In this document: one piece after another, positions 53,536-62,906 of the stretch
Layout of the letters: the number at the start of each line of letters is the position of its first letter
Position numbering within the stretch: the first letter of the stretch is position 1
NCBI GenBank assembly: GCA_963808125.1
Contig: CAWEEP010000059.1
Location: forward strand, 1 to 64,000
Source of the DNA: CAWEEP01 sp963808125
Lineage (GTDB): Bacteria > Chloroflexota > Dormibacteria > Aeolococcales > Aeolococcaceae
Direction: 5' to 3'
Length of the DNA: 64,000 nucleotides
Translations under genes and position numbers: made by a program
Notes under the pieces: generated by a model
Databases searched by the model: none
Told to the model about the DNA's origin: nothing
What the model saw: only the letters and a program-made list of their open reading frames with translations

Positions 53536-53541
53536 ACTCTA
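53536..53541 (-). promoter_or_regulatory. -10 box of the UDP-sugar dehydrogenase gene
   Basis: TAGAGT on the minus strand, seven bases before ATG 53528; leaderless-type spacing. Confidence 0.55.
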
Positions 53542-53603
53542 CGGCTTCAGCGCAGGTCCGGCGTGACCGTCGGGGTCCTGCGTGATGCCGGACGCGCGCC
53601 CGG

Positions 53604-54338
53604 TTATCCGGGGAGGCTCCACACCAGGACACCCTGATCGGAGCCCGGCGGGCCGTCCGCGACCTGATCGAGGAAGTTCTCCACCGGGCGTTGGAGCGCG
53701 GGGTCCGTTCCGTACGCCATCGGTCCCATGATGATCACGGTGACGTGCAACGCCTGCAACTCGCCGCGCGAGGCACCGACGATATCCGGCCCGCACTGGC
53801 CTGTGGGGTACGAGGACTCGAGTGCATCCATGACGCAGGCCAGCGTGGTCCCGACAACTCCAGACGAGGAGGCTGATGCCGGAAGGCCCCAGGGGTGTTG
53901 TTCAAGCTGGATCAGGCTGGGAAGGCCTACGGAGATGCCGTCCGGCCCGGCGCTGACGATGCCACCGGAGACGACGCGCACCCGGAACCCTGATTGCGCC
54001 TGCCAGAGCAGCGGACCGAGGGTCGCCTCGTTGTATGCGCCGAAGGGCACGAGGAGCGCCAAGGTGCCCCTGGGTAGCTGCGCGACGTCGCCGCCCGCCA
54101 GGAAGTAGGCCGGGGTCGCGGAGTTCCAAGCCGGGAGCGGCATGCTGGGGACCAGGGTGGCGCACACTACGAGAAGTGCCGTCGCGGCGACCACGCGTGC
54201 GCGTCGCGTCCCCTGGAGAACCGTCCGATCGGTGAGCACGGCGATGACCGCGGCGAGGCCGAGGTCGATGAACAGCGCGAACCGTGAGCCGCGGGATCCC
54301 CCCGCGCCCGAGCCACGCCGCCACGCCCCTCCGACAGG
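53604..54338 (-). pseudogene. C-terminal remnant of a GT-C membrane protein paralogue
   Basis: An open frame without a start codon until GTG 54239. Encoded: SRFALFIDLGLAAVIAVLTD, ATALLVVCATLVPSMPLPAW (membrane helices), then a soluble tail with LALLVPFGAYNEATLGPLLWQAQSGFRVRVV and VIIMGPMAY. These align by eye with the last ~215 residues of the neighbouring GT-C gene on the other strand (RLMVAGYLALSVIVAVFIDA; SVLITPYGVAYGDYPPELWQAVSNMAFKT; VIVGPSP). The first two-thirds of the protein are missing; the frame is cut 25 bases from the start of the intact copy. If GTG 54239 is used, a 211-residue fragment could still be made. Confidence 0.65.
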
Positions 54339-54348
54339 TCAGGAACAC

Positions 54349-54354
54349 TAGTAT
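54349..54354 (+). promoter_or_regulatory. -10 box of the GT-C gene
   Basis: TAGTAT nine bases before ATG 54364, lying between the intact gene and the divergent remnant. Confidence 0.4.
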
Positions 54355-54363
54355 TCGCCCACC

Positions 54364-56117
54364 ATGGCAGCGCCAAATCTTGCCACGCGGAGCGCGCCTC
54401 TAAGTATCCCAGCGCGGACAGGGATCGGCCGTCTGGCGCTGGGTCTGCGAGCTCCGGCGCTGTTCCTGGCGCTCGCGCTGGTGGTGCTGCGGCCCGGGCT
54501 GTTCACTGGCCACGACACGATCGTGGGTAACGCCGGGGATCCCTCGCTGTCCATCTGGGCGTTGCAGTGGCTGCCATTCGCCCTGGGCCACCACCTGAAT
54601 CCGCTGATGACCGACTACCTCCACTACCCGACTGGCGCCAACCTGATGTGGAACGGTTCCATCCTCTTCCCCGCCCTGGTGCTGGCGCCAGTCACCCTCA
54701 TCTTCGGCCCCATCGTCTCCTACAACGTCTTGGCCCTCCTCAGCGTATGGCTCTCCGGCTGGTGCGCCTACCTCGGAGTGCGCCGCTTCTCACGCCGCTG
54801 GGTCTCCGCGCTGATCGGAGGTCTCCTCTACGAGCTGAGCCCCTTCATGGCCAGCCAGATCACCGGCCACGCCCAGATGTTCGTGGCCATCTTTCCCCCA
54901 CTGCTGCTGCTCTTCGCCAACGAGATCCTGGTGCGCCAGCGGCGACGGCCGGCGCTCATGGGGGCGCTGCTGGGCTTCGCCGCCGCCGCCCAGCTCCTCA
55001 CCGGTACGGAGATGCTGGCCATCTGCGCTGTCATGGCCATCCCGCCCCTGGTCACGCTCGCCGTCCTCCGCCGCGACCAGGTGCGGGAGAAGCTCCCCTA
55101 CGCGCTCCGGGCGGCCGGTTTCGCCGCCCTCACCTTCGCCGTGCTGGCGGCGTATCCGCTGTACCTGGTGCTCCTCGGACCGCAGCACGTTTCCGGAGCT
55201 CTCCAGGGTTTCGTCTACATGGCGCGGCCGACCTCCTTCCTGATCCCGTCGAACGTCCAGCTGATCAGCGGGCCCACCACCGTCCTCGACTCCAGCGTGT
55301 ATATCGGCATCCCAATGGCGATCCTGGCCGTGGCCGTCGGCGTCCGGCTGCGACACAGCCTCGTGGTGGCGGTGGCGTCGGTGACGCTGGCCTGTGCCGT
55401 GGTGCTGTCTCTAGGCGGCCATCTGACCATCCACGGCGGCCCCACGCCGATACCGCTCCCGTGGGACATCGCCCAGCACCTGCCCGTGCTCGACAACGTG
55501 CTGCCGGTCCGCCTCATGGTGGCGGGCTACCTGGCCTTGTCGGTGATCGTCGCCGTCTTCATCGACGCCGTGCTCGAGGCTGTGCCGCGGCGGCAGCTCG
55601 CCGGGCTGGCGGCGGTCGCCGTGGCGCTGGTGTTCCTCGCCCCCCCGCTGCCGTTCTTCGCCGGACAGCTCATGGTCCCCGCCTTCTTCACGGACGGCTC
55701 GTCCCAGCGGCTCCCGCAGACAGGCTCAGTGCTGATCACCCCATACGGAGTCGCCTATGGGGACTACCCCCCGGAGCTCTGGCAGGCGGTGTCGAACATG
55801 GCCTTCAAGACCCAGCTGGGGATCGTCTACACCCCAGGGCCGGGCGGCCATGAGGTCGGCCCCGAGCTGGATCCGCTCGGCCGGGAACTGAGCGCCGTGG
55901 GAGACGCCGGCAGGCCCGTGCCGGCCACCCTTGCTGTCTCGGTCCGCCAGACGTACCTCGGCGACCTGCGGGCCCACGACGTGACCACGGTGATCGTCGG
56001 CCCCTCGCCGGGGAGGCTCAGGTCGTGCAGCTGATGACCGAGTTGCTCGGAACGCCCGGCACGGCAACGGGCGGGGTCGTCGTCTGGTACGGGGTGGGCG
56101 CCGAGACGTCGCCATGA
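54364..56117 (+). CDS. GT-C-like polytopic membrane glycosyltransferase, frameshifted near the end
   Basis: About 584 residues. After a short cytoplasmic start, the first loop GHDTIVGNAGDPSLSIWALQW carries acidic residues typical of the GT-C catalytic loop; DYLHYPTGANLMWN follows. Ten or so hydrophobic helices run to about residue 430, then an extracellular domain (VLITPYGVAYGDYPPELWQ). One G is missing near 56012, so the apparent stop at 56034 is false; the resumed frame QVVQLMTELLGTPGTATGGVVVWYGVG ends at TGA 56117. Probably transfers a polyprenyl-phosphate-linked sugar outside the membrane. Upstream lies its inverted, truncated paralogue. Confidence 0.8.
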
Positions 56118-56193
56118 CCGCACCGCCGGGGCTGAATGCCCCCGGGCCACGGCGCCGCGCATCCCGCCACCTTTCGTGCGAGCATCTCGCTCC

Positions 56194-56820
56194 ATGAGCA
56201 GCTTCAGCCAGACGTACCTCGAGGAGGTCGGGCGCATCGCCGCCGCCATCGACAGCGACCAGGTGGAGCGACTGGCCGCCGGCCTGGCCCAGGTCAGAGA
56301 GCGGTCTGGCCGGCTCTTCGTCCTCGGCGTCGGCGGCTCGGCGGGCCACGCCGGCCACGCCGTCAACGATTTCCGGAAGCTGTGCGGTATCGAGGCGTAC
56401 GCTCCCACCGACAACGTGTCCGAACTGACCGCACGCATCAATGACGACGGCTGGGACACCTCCTATAGTGCGTGGCTCGCCGGTTCCCATCTCCGGGCCC
56501 ATGACGCGATCCTGGTCTTCTCGGTGGGGGGCGGCGACCGTGAGCGGGGCATCTCCGCCAACATCGTCAAAGCGCTGGAGGCAGCCCGGGCGGCGGGCTG
56601 CTTCATCGGCGGCATCGTGGGCAGGGACGGGGGGTACACCGCCCGCGTCGGCGACGCCGTCGTCATCATCCCGCCCCTCGTGGGTGAGCGGGTCACCGCC
56701 CACACCGAGGGTCTCTGCGCCGTCATCTGGCACCTCCTGGTCTCCCACCCCCTGCTGCAGCGGAACCCGACCAAGTGGGAATCGGCGGTGGGAGGCCCAT
56801 CGTGGCCAGCCGTTTCCTGA
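56194..56820 (+). CDS. SIS-domain sugar isomerase (GmhA-like)
   Basis: 208 residues. SIS fold with LFVLGVGGSAGHAGHAVNDFRKLCG (phosphosugar loop), DAILVFSVGGGDRERGISANIVKALEAARAAG, VIIPPLVGERVTAHTEGLCAVIWHLL. Resembles sedoheptulose-7-phosphate isomerase, but some expected residues differ (SVGGGD where GxSGNS is usual). The neighbours, a HAD-IIIA phosphatase and a sugar-1-phosphate nucleotidyltransferase, support a heptose role. ATG 56194; a GTG at 56176 is possible. Overlaps the epimerase start. Confidence 0.8.
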   Translation: MSSFSQTYLEEVGRIAAAIDSDQVERLAAGLAQVRERSGRLFVLGVGGSAGHAGHAVNDFRKLCGIEAYAPTDNVSELTARINDDGWDTSYSAWLAGSHLRAHDAILVFSVGGGDRERGISANIVKALEAARAAGCFIGGIVGRDGGYTARVGDAVVIIPPLVGERVTAHTEGLCAVIWHLLVSHPLLQRNPTKWESAVGGPSWPAVS

Positions 56821-57790
56821 TCGTCGGAGGCGCCGGCTTCATCGGCAGTCATCTGACCGATCGCCTCCTCGGTGAGCCGGGCACCGAGCGCGTCACCCTG
56901 TACGACAACTTCTCCTCCGGCCGCGAGTGGCACTACGCGGCTTGGCGCGACGATCCGCGGCTGGACGTCATACGCGCCGATGTCCACGAGCAGGAGCGTC
57001 TGAACGCCACCGCGGCGGGGCACGAGGTGGTGATTCACCTGGCGTCGAACCCCGACATCGCCCGGGCCGTGCGCGAGCCGTCGATCGACTTCCACGAGGG
57101 CACCGAGCTGACGCACGCCGTGGTCGAGGCGGCGCGGATCTCGGGTGCAACCACCCTCCTCTATCCCTCGGGAAGCGGGGTGTACGGAGATCTGGGAGAA
57201 CTGGAGGTCGAGGAGGATCACGGTCCCCTGGTCCCGGTCTCCACGTATGGGGCGTCCAAGATGGCCGGAGAGGCCCTGATCGCCGCCTACTGCCACATGT
57301 TCGGGCTGGTCGGACGGGCCTTCCGCTTCGGCAACGTCGTCGGAGCCAGGCAGACGCACGGCGTCGGTCTCGACTTCCTCCGCCGCCTGATCGAGGATCC
57401 GACGCGGCTGCGGATCCTCGGTGACGGCAAGCAGAGCAAGTCGTACATCCACGTGAGCGACGTGGTGGAGGCGGTCATGACCGCCCTTGCGCGCGAGACA
57501 CGGCCATTCCAGGTCTACAACGTCGCCACCGGCGACTACACGACGGTCCGCGAGATCGCCGACATGGCCGTCGAGGTTCTCGGCCTGCGGCCGGGATCTG
57601 TGACCTACGAATTCACCGGTGGGGATCGGGGCTGGAAGGGGGACGTGCCGGTCGTGCCGAACTCCGGACGGACCGCATCCGAGCGCTGGGGTGGAGCAAC
57701 CGGCTGCGATCCTCCGAAGCCCTGCGGGCGTCCCTCGAGGAGATGCGCGCCACGCTTCCGGGGGGGGCGCCCGAAGGCACCGGGGCGTGA
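56802..57790 (+). CDS. NAD-dependent sugar-nucleotide epimerase/dehydratase, frameshifted
   Basis: Extended SDR of about 329 residues. FLIVGGAGFIGSHLTDRLL binds NAD; HLASNPDIARAVREPSIDFHEG, YPSGSGVYGDLGE, and STYGASKMAGEALIAAYCHMFG with the catalytic Tyr-x3-Lys follow; FRFGNVVGARQTHGV and YIHVSDVVEA bind substrate. One base is missing near 57655; the proper end is AELRTDRIRALGWSNRLRSSEALRASLEEM, stopping at 57790. GTG 56802 has GGAGG upstream. Its end overlaps the next gene as GTGA. Substrate likely a nucleotide heptose or hexose. Confidence 0.88.
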
Positions 57791-58347
57791 ACTCGGTTCC
57801 CGCCGTCTTCCTCGACCGCGACGGCGTGCTGAACGCGGCCGTCGTCGTCGACGGTCGCCCGCACCCCCCCCGAAGCGCCGCCGAGATGATGCTTCTGCCG
57901 GGCGTCGAGGACGCTTGCGCCCGGCTGCATGGTGCCGGTTTCGTGCTGGTCTGTGTGACCAACCAGCCCGATATCGCCCGGGGCGTGACCACCGCCGCCA
58001 GGGTGGCGGAGATCAACGACGACATCCAGCGCCGCCTCGGCCTCGATGCCGTCGCGGTCTGCCCCCATGACGACGCCGACGGCTGTGCCTGCCGCAAACC
58101 CAAGCCGGGGCTGATCAGGGAAGCCGCCGCACGCCTCGGCCTGGATCTCACCCGAAGCGTGGTGGTCGGCGACCGCTGGCGCGACGTCGAGGCGGGTAGA
58201 CAGGCGGGCTGCCGGACCGTCCTCATCGACCGCGCGTACGATGAGCCGGCGGCGATCGCCGACGCCGTTGCCGCCTCTCTGGCCGAGGCGGTCCCGTGGA
58301 TCATCAGCCTCTCCCGCAGGGGGACCTCCCCGAGAGCGGAGGCATGA
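57787..58347 (+). CDS. HAD-IIIA phosphatase (GmhB-like)
   Basis: 186 residues. AVFLDRDGVLNAAVVVDG is motif I of histidinol-phosphatase/heptose-bisphosphatase proteins; VCVTNQPDIARG is motif II; VCPHDDADGCACRKPKPGLI holds the zinc-binding Cys/His cluster and motif III lysine; VVVGDRWRDVEAGRQAGC is motif IV. This fits heptose-1,7-bisphosphate phosphatase; related enzymes act on histidinol phosphate, but no his genes are here. Coupled to the epimerase by a four-base overlap. Confidence 0.88.
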   Translation: MNSVPAVFLDRDGVLNAAVVVDGRPHPPRSAAEMMLLPGVEDACARLHGAGFVLVCVTNQPDIARGVTTAARVAEINDDIQRRLGLDAVAVCPHDDADGCACRKPKPGLIREAAARLGLDLTRSVVVGDRWRDVEAGRQAGCRTVLIDRAYDEPAAIADAVAASLAEAVPWIISLSRRGTSPRAEA

Positions 58348-58348
58348 C

Positions 58349-59075
58349 ATGGTGGACAGGGTGGATCTGAGCACATTGCGCGTCGAGGTGTTCGCCGACG
58401 GGGCGGATCGCGCCGGGATCGAGGGTCTGGCACGGAATCCCTGGATCAAGGGGTTCACCACCAACCCGACGCTGATGCGCGCTTCCGGCGTCGCCGACTA
58501 CGAGGCGTTCGCACGGGACGTCCTCACCGTGGTCGGTGGCCGCCCAATCTCGTTCGAGGTCTTCGCCGACGATTTCGACGAGATGATCCGCCAGGGGCGG
58601 CGGATCGCCGGCTGGGGTGAGGCGGTGTTCGTGAAGATTCCCGTCACCGACACCCAGGGCCGCCCCACCTCCGCCGTGCTCAGATCCCTGAGCTCGGAGG
58701 GTATCCAGCTCAACGTCACGGCGATGACCACCCCGGCACAGGTCCGCCGCGTCGTCGATTGCCTGGCGCCGGGAAGCCGTCACTTCGTGTCCCTCTTCGC
58801 CGGCAGGGTCGCGGACACGGGAAGGGACCCGCTGCCGCTGGTGCGGGAGTGCCTGGAGATCCTCGGTCCGCGTCCCGAGATCAGGTTGATCTGGGCCAGT
58901 CCCCGAGAGATCCTCAACGTGATCCAGGCCCACGAGGTGGGCTGCCACGTCATCACGGTGACTTCACGACCTCCTCGCGAAGCTGCCGCTCCTGGGCAAG
59001 GATCTCGACGAGTACTCCCTGGAGACGGTGCGCATGTTCCATCGCGACGCGGTCACCGCCGGCTTCCACCTGTGA
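58349..59075 (+). CDS. Transaldolase-family protein, frameshifted
   Basis: Class I aldolase barrel of about 241 residues, the short (TalC/FSA-like) form. VEVFADGADRAGIEGLARNPWIKGFTTNPTLM carries the conserved TTNPT; VFVKIPVTDTQG holds the Schiff-base lysine; IQLNVTAMTTPAQV and HFVSLFAGRVADTG follow; RLIWASPREILNV is near the end. One extra base near 58962; the correct finish is HDLLAKLPLLGKDLDEYSLETVRMFHRDAV ending FHL. Could make or consume sedoheptulose-7-phosphate, the substrate of the SIS isomerase in the same operon. GGAGG upstream of ATG 58349. Confidence 0.85.
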
Positions 59076-59117
59076 GACCCGGGCGGCGCGACGCTCGACG
59101 CTGATGGCGACGGACTG

Positions 59118-59839
59118 ATGCCGCTGCCCGTGGTCATCCTCGCCGGCGGCCTCGCGACGCGGATGTACCCGCTCACTGAGACCGTACCCAAGGCGTTGCT
59201 ACCGGTGAACGGGCGCCCCTTCGCGGACATCCAGCTGCGCTGGCTCAGTTTCTCGGGGTGCGCGACGTCGTGTACAGCATCGCCTACTTGGGTGAGGCGA
59301 TCCAAGAGCATGTCGGAGACGGTCGGCAATTCGGCCTTCGGGTCCGCTATGTGGCGGACGGCGAGCGGTACCTCGGTACCGCCGGCGCGCTGCGCGCCGT
59401 CATCGACGCGCAGGCGGTGCCCAAAGACTTCGGGGTCGTCAACGGCGACTCCTTTCTCACCCTCGATCTCGCCGCGGTCGAACGTGCCTTCAGGGCGAGC
59501 GGCTCGCCGGCGCTGATGACAGTGATGCGCAACCGCGACCGCTGGGACAGCAGCAACGTGGTCTTCGACAAGGGGCGCGTCGTCGTCTACGACAAAAGCC
59601 GGCCCGGTGCGTCGCGGGACCGGATGGAGTGGATCGACTACGGTTTCTCGGTCCTGGCCCGCCACGCCATCACCGACCGCGTCGCGGCGGGCCAGGTCGC
59701 CGACCTCTCCGATGTGATGCGCGAACTGAGCCTCGCCGGACAGCTGGCTGGCTTCGAGGTTGCCGACCGCTTCTACGAGATCGGCTCACCACAAGGATTA
59801 GCTGACCTCGAGCGCCACCTGGGACCGCTTGCCCCATAG
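59118..59839 (+). CDS. Sugar-1-phosphate nucleotidyltransferase, frameshifted
   Basis: About 240 residues. VVILAGGLATRMYPLTETVPKALLPVNGRPF is the nucleotide-binding signature; GVVNGDSFLTLDLAAVERAF has the metal-binding Asp; WIDYGFSVLARHAI and ADRFYEIGSPQGLADLERHL complete the fold. One G is missing near 59256 (between LSFSG and VRDVVYSIAYLG). Short form without acyltransferase repeats, like HddC (heptose) and RmlA-type enzymes. Last gene of the plus-strand sugar set. Confidence 0.88.
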
Positions 59840-59855
59840 TGCCGCCGGAGGCGGC

Positions 59856-60434
59856 TCAGATGTTCTCGATCGACCAGTCGAAGCCGATGCGAGGATCGTT
59901 CCAGCCGATCCGGCCCTCGTCGGGCTTCTGCGGGTCGTACGGCTCCGTAACATAGTAGTTGAGGATGACGTCGCGCAGGTCCAGCGCCTGGTAACCGTGC
60001 GCAACGAGCGGAGGGATGGCCACCATCTTGGGGGCGTTCTCACCCAGGATGACCACCTGGATGACGCCGCGGGTGGGTGACTCGTGGCGCAGGTCGACTA
60101 GCACGACGCGCGCGTTGCCCTGGACAATGTCCCAGTAGTCCCACTGCTTCCTGTGCCAGTGGAAGGCCTTGATGAGCTCCGGCGGGTTGCCGCCCCGCGC
60201 GTAGGCGAGACTGCGCGACATCTGCGCGAACGGCTGCTCGGGGATGAAGAGGTTGCCATCGTCGTCCCTGTCGCCACGCTTCAGCTGCTCGATGAAGTAG
60301 CCGCGCTGGTCGGCCGATTTCCGGAACGTCTTGACGCGGACGTCGTGAATCCTTCCCAGCCGTTCGCGGGCCGGGGTGCCGGCCATGTCGTCGAGCACAT
60401 GCTCCATCTCGGTGGGCACGGGTGTCCAGGCCAT
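59856..60434 (-). CDS. RmlC-like cupin sugar epimerase
   Basis: 192 residues. dTDP-sugar 3,5-epimerase-type cupin: VKTFRKSADQRGYFIEQLKRGD, QMSRSLAYARGGNPPELIKAFHWHRKQWDYWDIVQGNARVVLVDLR, VAIPPLVAHGYQALDLRDVILNYYVTEPYDPQKPDEGRIGWND. It has the HxH motif and the late Tyr. The N-terminus is extended compared with RmlC and the insertion after FAQMSRS is unusual. ATG 60434 overlaps the rmlA-like stop by one base. RmlB and RmlD are not in the window. Confidence 0.85.
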   Translation of the reverse strand: MAWTPVPTEMEHVLDDMAGTPARERLGRIHDVRVKTFRKSADQRGYFIEQLKRGDRDDDGNLFIPEQPFAQMSRSLAYARGGNPPELIKAFHWHRKQWDYWDIVQGNARVVLVDLRHESPTRGVIQVVILGENAPKMVAIPPLVAHGYQALDLRDVILNYYVTEPYDPQKPDEGRIGWNDPRIGFDWSIENI

Positions 60435-61531
60435 CAGCGCAACTCCACAATGGAATGGTCGCCCAGCATCAGCTTGTAGGCGCGGGGGCGGACCGGGGAT
60501 CGACGGATGACGCAGCCTTTGCCGATAAGCGATGACTCGATCTTGCCGTCGGCGTTCTCGATGGTCGTGCCCGCCAGGACGATGCTGTGCTCGATCTCCG
60601 CACTCCGTATCGTGCAGTCGGGGCTGATCGAGGTGTAGGGCCCGACGTAGGCGTCGTCGATCAACGTGCCGGTGCCGATGATGGCGGGGCCCCTCACGGT
60701 GCAGTTGCGTAGCCGCGCACCGGCTTCGATGACGACCTTGCCCTCGATGCGCACGTCCGGGCCGACATCGCCGTCGACGCGGGGAGGCATGTCGTCGAGG
60801 ACGATGCGATTGGCCTCGAGGAGGTCCTCGGGGCGGCCGGTGTCCTTCCACGTGGCCACCAGGGCCTCATGGGGCGCGGTGATGATGTGAGCACGCACCG
60901 TCTTGCCCTGGTCGATCATCTCCTGGATGGCGTCGGTGATCTCCAACTCCCCTCGAGGCGAGTAGTCGATCCGGTCGATCGCATCGAAGATGGCCTGGGT
61001 GAAGAGATACACCCCAACCAGGGCCAGGTCGGAGCGCGGCACGGCTGGCTTCTCCACCAGCCGCACGACGCGGCCGTCCTCCAGCTCCGCGACGCCGAAG
61101 TGCTGGGGCTCCGAAACCCGGGCGAGCAGGATCATGGCGTCGGGTTCGGTGGCGCGGAACTCATCGACGATCGGGATGATCCCGTGGCGGACGAGATTGT
61201 CGCCGAGGTACATGACGAAGGCGCTGCCGGCTAGGAAGTCCCGGGCGGTGAGAACGGCATGGGCGAGGCCGAGCGGAGCCTCCTGGCGGATGTAGGTGCA
61301 GCGGGCACCGAAGCTGGAACCGTCCCCGACGGCGGCCTCGACCTCGTCAGCGGTGTCGCCGGTGATGATGCCGATGTCGTCGATCCCTGCCGCGACCAGG
61401 GCGTCCATGGCGTAGAAGAGGATGGGCCGGTTGCCCACCGGGATCAGCTGCTTGGCACTGGTGTGGGTGATGGGACGCAGCCGGGTGCCCTTCCCCCCGC
61501 TGAGGATCAAGCCTTTGAGGGTTCGGGACAC
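60434..61531 (-). CDS. Glucose-1-phosphate thymidylyltransferase, long form
   Basis: 365 residues. Nucleotidyltransferase domain: LKGLILSGGKGTRLRPITHTSAKQLIPVGNRPILFY, VMYLGDNLVRHGI, FGVAELEDGRVVRLVEKP, ATWKDTGRPEDLLEANRIVL. Then left-handed beta-helix hexapeptide repeats (about 245-350; IEGKVVIEAGARLRN, IIGTGTLIDDAYVGPYTSISPDC). This is the StrD/GraD-type long enzyme making dTDP-glucose. GTG 61531 begins right at the conserved segment; no clear ribosome site. Forms a unit with the RmlC-like gene. Confidence 0.9.
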   Translation of the reverse strand: MSRTLKGLILSGGKGTRLRPITHTSAKQLIPVGNRPILFYAMDALVAAGIDDIGIITGDTADEVEAAVGDGSSFGARCTYIRQEAPLGLAHAVLTARDFLAGSAFVMYLGDNLVRHGIIPIVDEFRATEPDAMILLARVSEPQHFGVAELEDGRVVRLVEKPAVPRSDLALVGVYLFTQAIFDAIDRIDYSPRGELEITDAIQEMIDQGKTVRAHIITAPHEALVATWKDTGRPEDLLEANRIVLDDMPPRVDGDVGPDVRIEGKVVIEAGARLRNCTVRGPAIIGTGTLIDDAYVGPYTSISPDCTIRSAEIEHSIVLAGTTIENADGKIESSLIGKGCVIRRSPVRPRAYKLMLGDHSIVELR

Positions 61532-61655
61532 AGGTTCAGGCTCTCCGGGCAGCGGTCGCCGGGCGCACGGGGAATGCCACACTCGTCCCGGCGCTCCGGA
61601 TCGGGCGCGAGTTCTACGCGATCGGACCGGATTTCGGGGCCGGGCGCGGTCCGTC

Positions 61656-62762
61656 TCACTGCCGCGGCTGCGGCCTCTTCACCGGCCGCAGCCTGTGATA
61701 GACACGGCTCGGCGCGCGCGACCACCGCCACATCCGGCTGCCCTCGATGGCGTCGAGACGACGCTGGGCGTCGATGAGACGGCGGTTGAAGTCGGCCACC
61801 TCAGCGTTCAGCTCGACGATCCGTGCCTCGGCGCGGGCGGCGCGGGCTTGGCGGATGACGACCTCCGGCTCCAGCTCTCCGAAGAGGGAGTCCCGCTGCC
61901 GCGCCCGGCTGATCTTGACCACCATCTCCGCATCGCGGGCATCGAATGAGGCCGCCACCAGACCGTCCCCACTGAAGGACTCGCCCACGGTGTGTTCGGC
62001 GATCACGTGCCCGCCGGCGGCTTCGACCGCCGCGAGGACGTTCTGATGGGTCATCGGATCCCCCGAGATCGAGTGATGATGGGTCGATATCAGAGCGAAT
62101 CGAATGTCACCGCGAGCGACGAGCGGTCGCAGCTGCTCGATGAGCGTTGTCTCCGCCCCCTGGATGTCGGCGAGGAGCAGGCTGACCCGCTCCATACCGC
62201 CGAGTGCCATCAGAGCCCGGACATCGAACTGGGGGACGTCGTGCAGCTCGCCGTCGCTCTCCGCCAGGAACCTCATCGTCCCGCCCGGATGGGGACCGAC
62301 GGCGCCGTGCACGAAGGTCGCCGTCTCGCGGTTGTAGCCGAAATTCCGGCGGCCGACCTCGAGGAACCGCTCGTCCGGCTCCAGGTCGACGACGATGCTC
62401 GCGGGGAGCGCGTGCCGGAACCAGAGACTGTAGAAGGCCCACCAGCTGCCGAGCTCGATCATCGTGGGATGCTCGTCGGTGGCGAGCAGACGCTCCACCA
62501 TGCGGGCGAAGACCAGTTCCTCCTGCGGCTCGTGATGGCCGCGAAGGCAGCGGATGATCTCCGTCGTCCAGCGGCCGCAGTACGCGTCCCTCTCGACCAC
62601 GACGCCGTTGTGCATGACCTGAACGGCGACACCGTCCACTTCGCGGAAGCCACCGGCATCGGGGACCTTGGGCAGGTCGTCGCAGTCGTGACAGGAGACG
62701 GTCAGCGCAATGCGCCTGGCGTGGTCGGGAAAGTCGCTCAGATGCGGGCTACGCCGCTCCAT
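61656..62762 (-). CDS. FkbM-family SAM methyltransferase
   Basis: 368 residues. Methyltransferase core: HPTMIELGSWWAFYSLWF (SAM loop, with GSWWA in place of GxNxG), ASIVVDLEPDERFLEVGRRNFGYN, ERVSLLLADIQGAETTLIEQL, FALISTHHHS. The N-terminal 100 residues include a C-x2-C pair (SCHDCDD). The C-terminus has a coiled coil (RIVELNAEVADFNRRLIDAQRRLDAIEG) followed by a basic, tryptophan-rich tail, which may tether it at the membrane with glycosyltransferases. Probably O-methylates a sugar of the surface glycan. Confidence 0.82.
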   Translation of the reverse strand: MERRSPHLSDFPDHARRIALTVSCHDCDDLPKVPDAGGFREVDGVAVQVMHNGVVVERDAYCGRWTTEIIRCLRGHHEPQEELVFARMVERLLATDEHPTMIELGSWWAFYSLWFRHALPASIVVDLEPDERFLEVGRRNFGYNRETATFVHGAVGPHPGGTMRFLAESDGELHDVPQFDVRALMALGGMERVSLLLADIQGAETTLIEQLRPLVARGDIRFALISTHHHSISGDPMTHQNVLAAVEAAGGHVIAEHTVGESFSGDGLVAASFDARDAEMVVKISRARQRDSLFGELEPEVVIRQARAARAEARIVELNAEVADFNRRLIDAQRRLDAIEGSRMWRWSRAPSRVYHRLRPVKRPQPRQ

Positions 62763-62906
62763 CGCATCTCATCGTGAACGCCGGACGCCGGGTCATCCCT
62801 GACCTTGCGGCAGTAGTCTCATCTCGCCATGAAGCCTACCAGCACGGCAGCGGACCCGGTGATCGAGACCCCATCCCAGGATGGGCCTCCCGGGAAGCAG
62901 AAAAGG

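Noticed and set aside
56775..58070. Extended epimerase protein of 431 residues
   Set aside because: The last 110 residues are arginine/proline-rich out-of-frame sequence; the real end is recovered after one base near 57655.
3..59839. Programmed ribosomal frameshifting as the cause of the broken frames
   Set aside because: Sites vary in direction and context, lack slippery heptamers with stem-loops, and affect unrelated genes and a tRNA.
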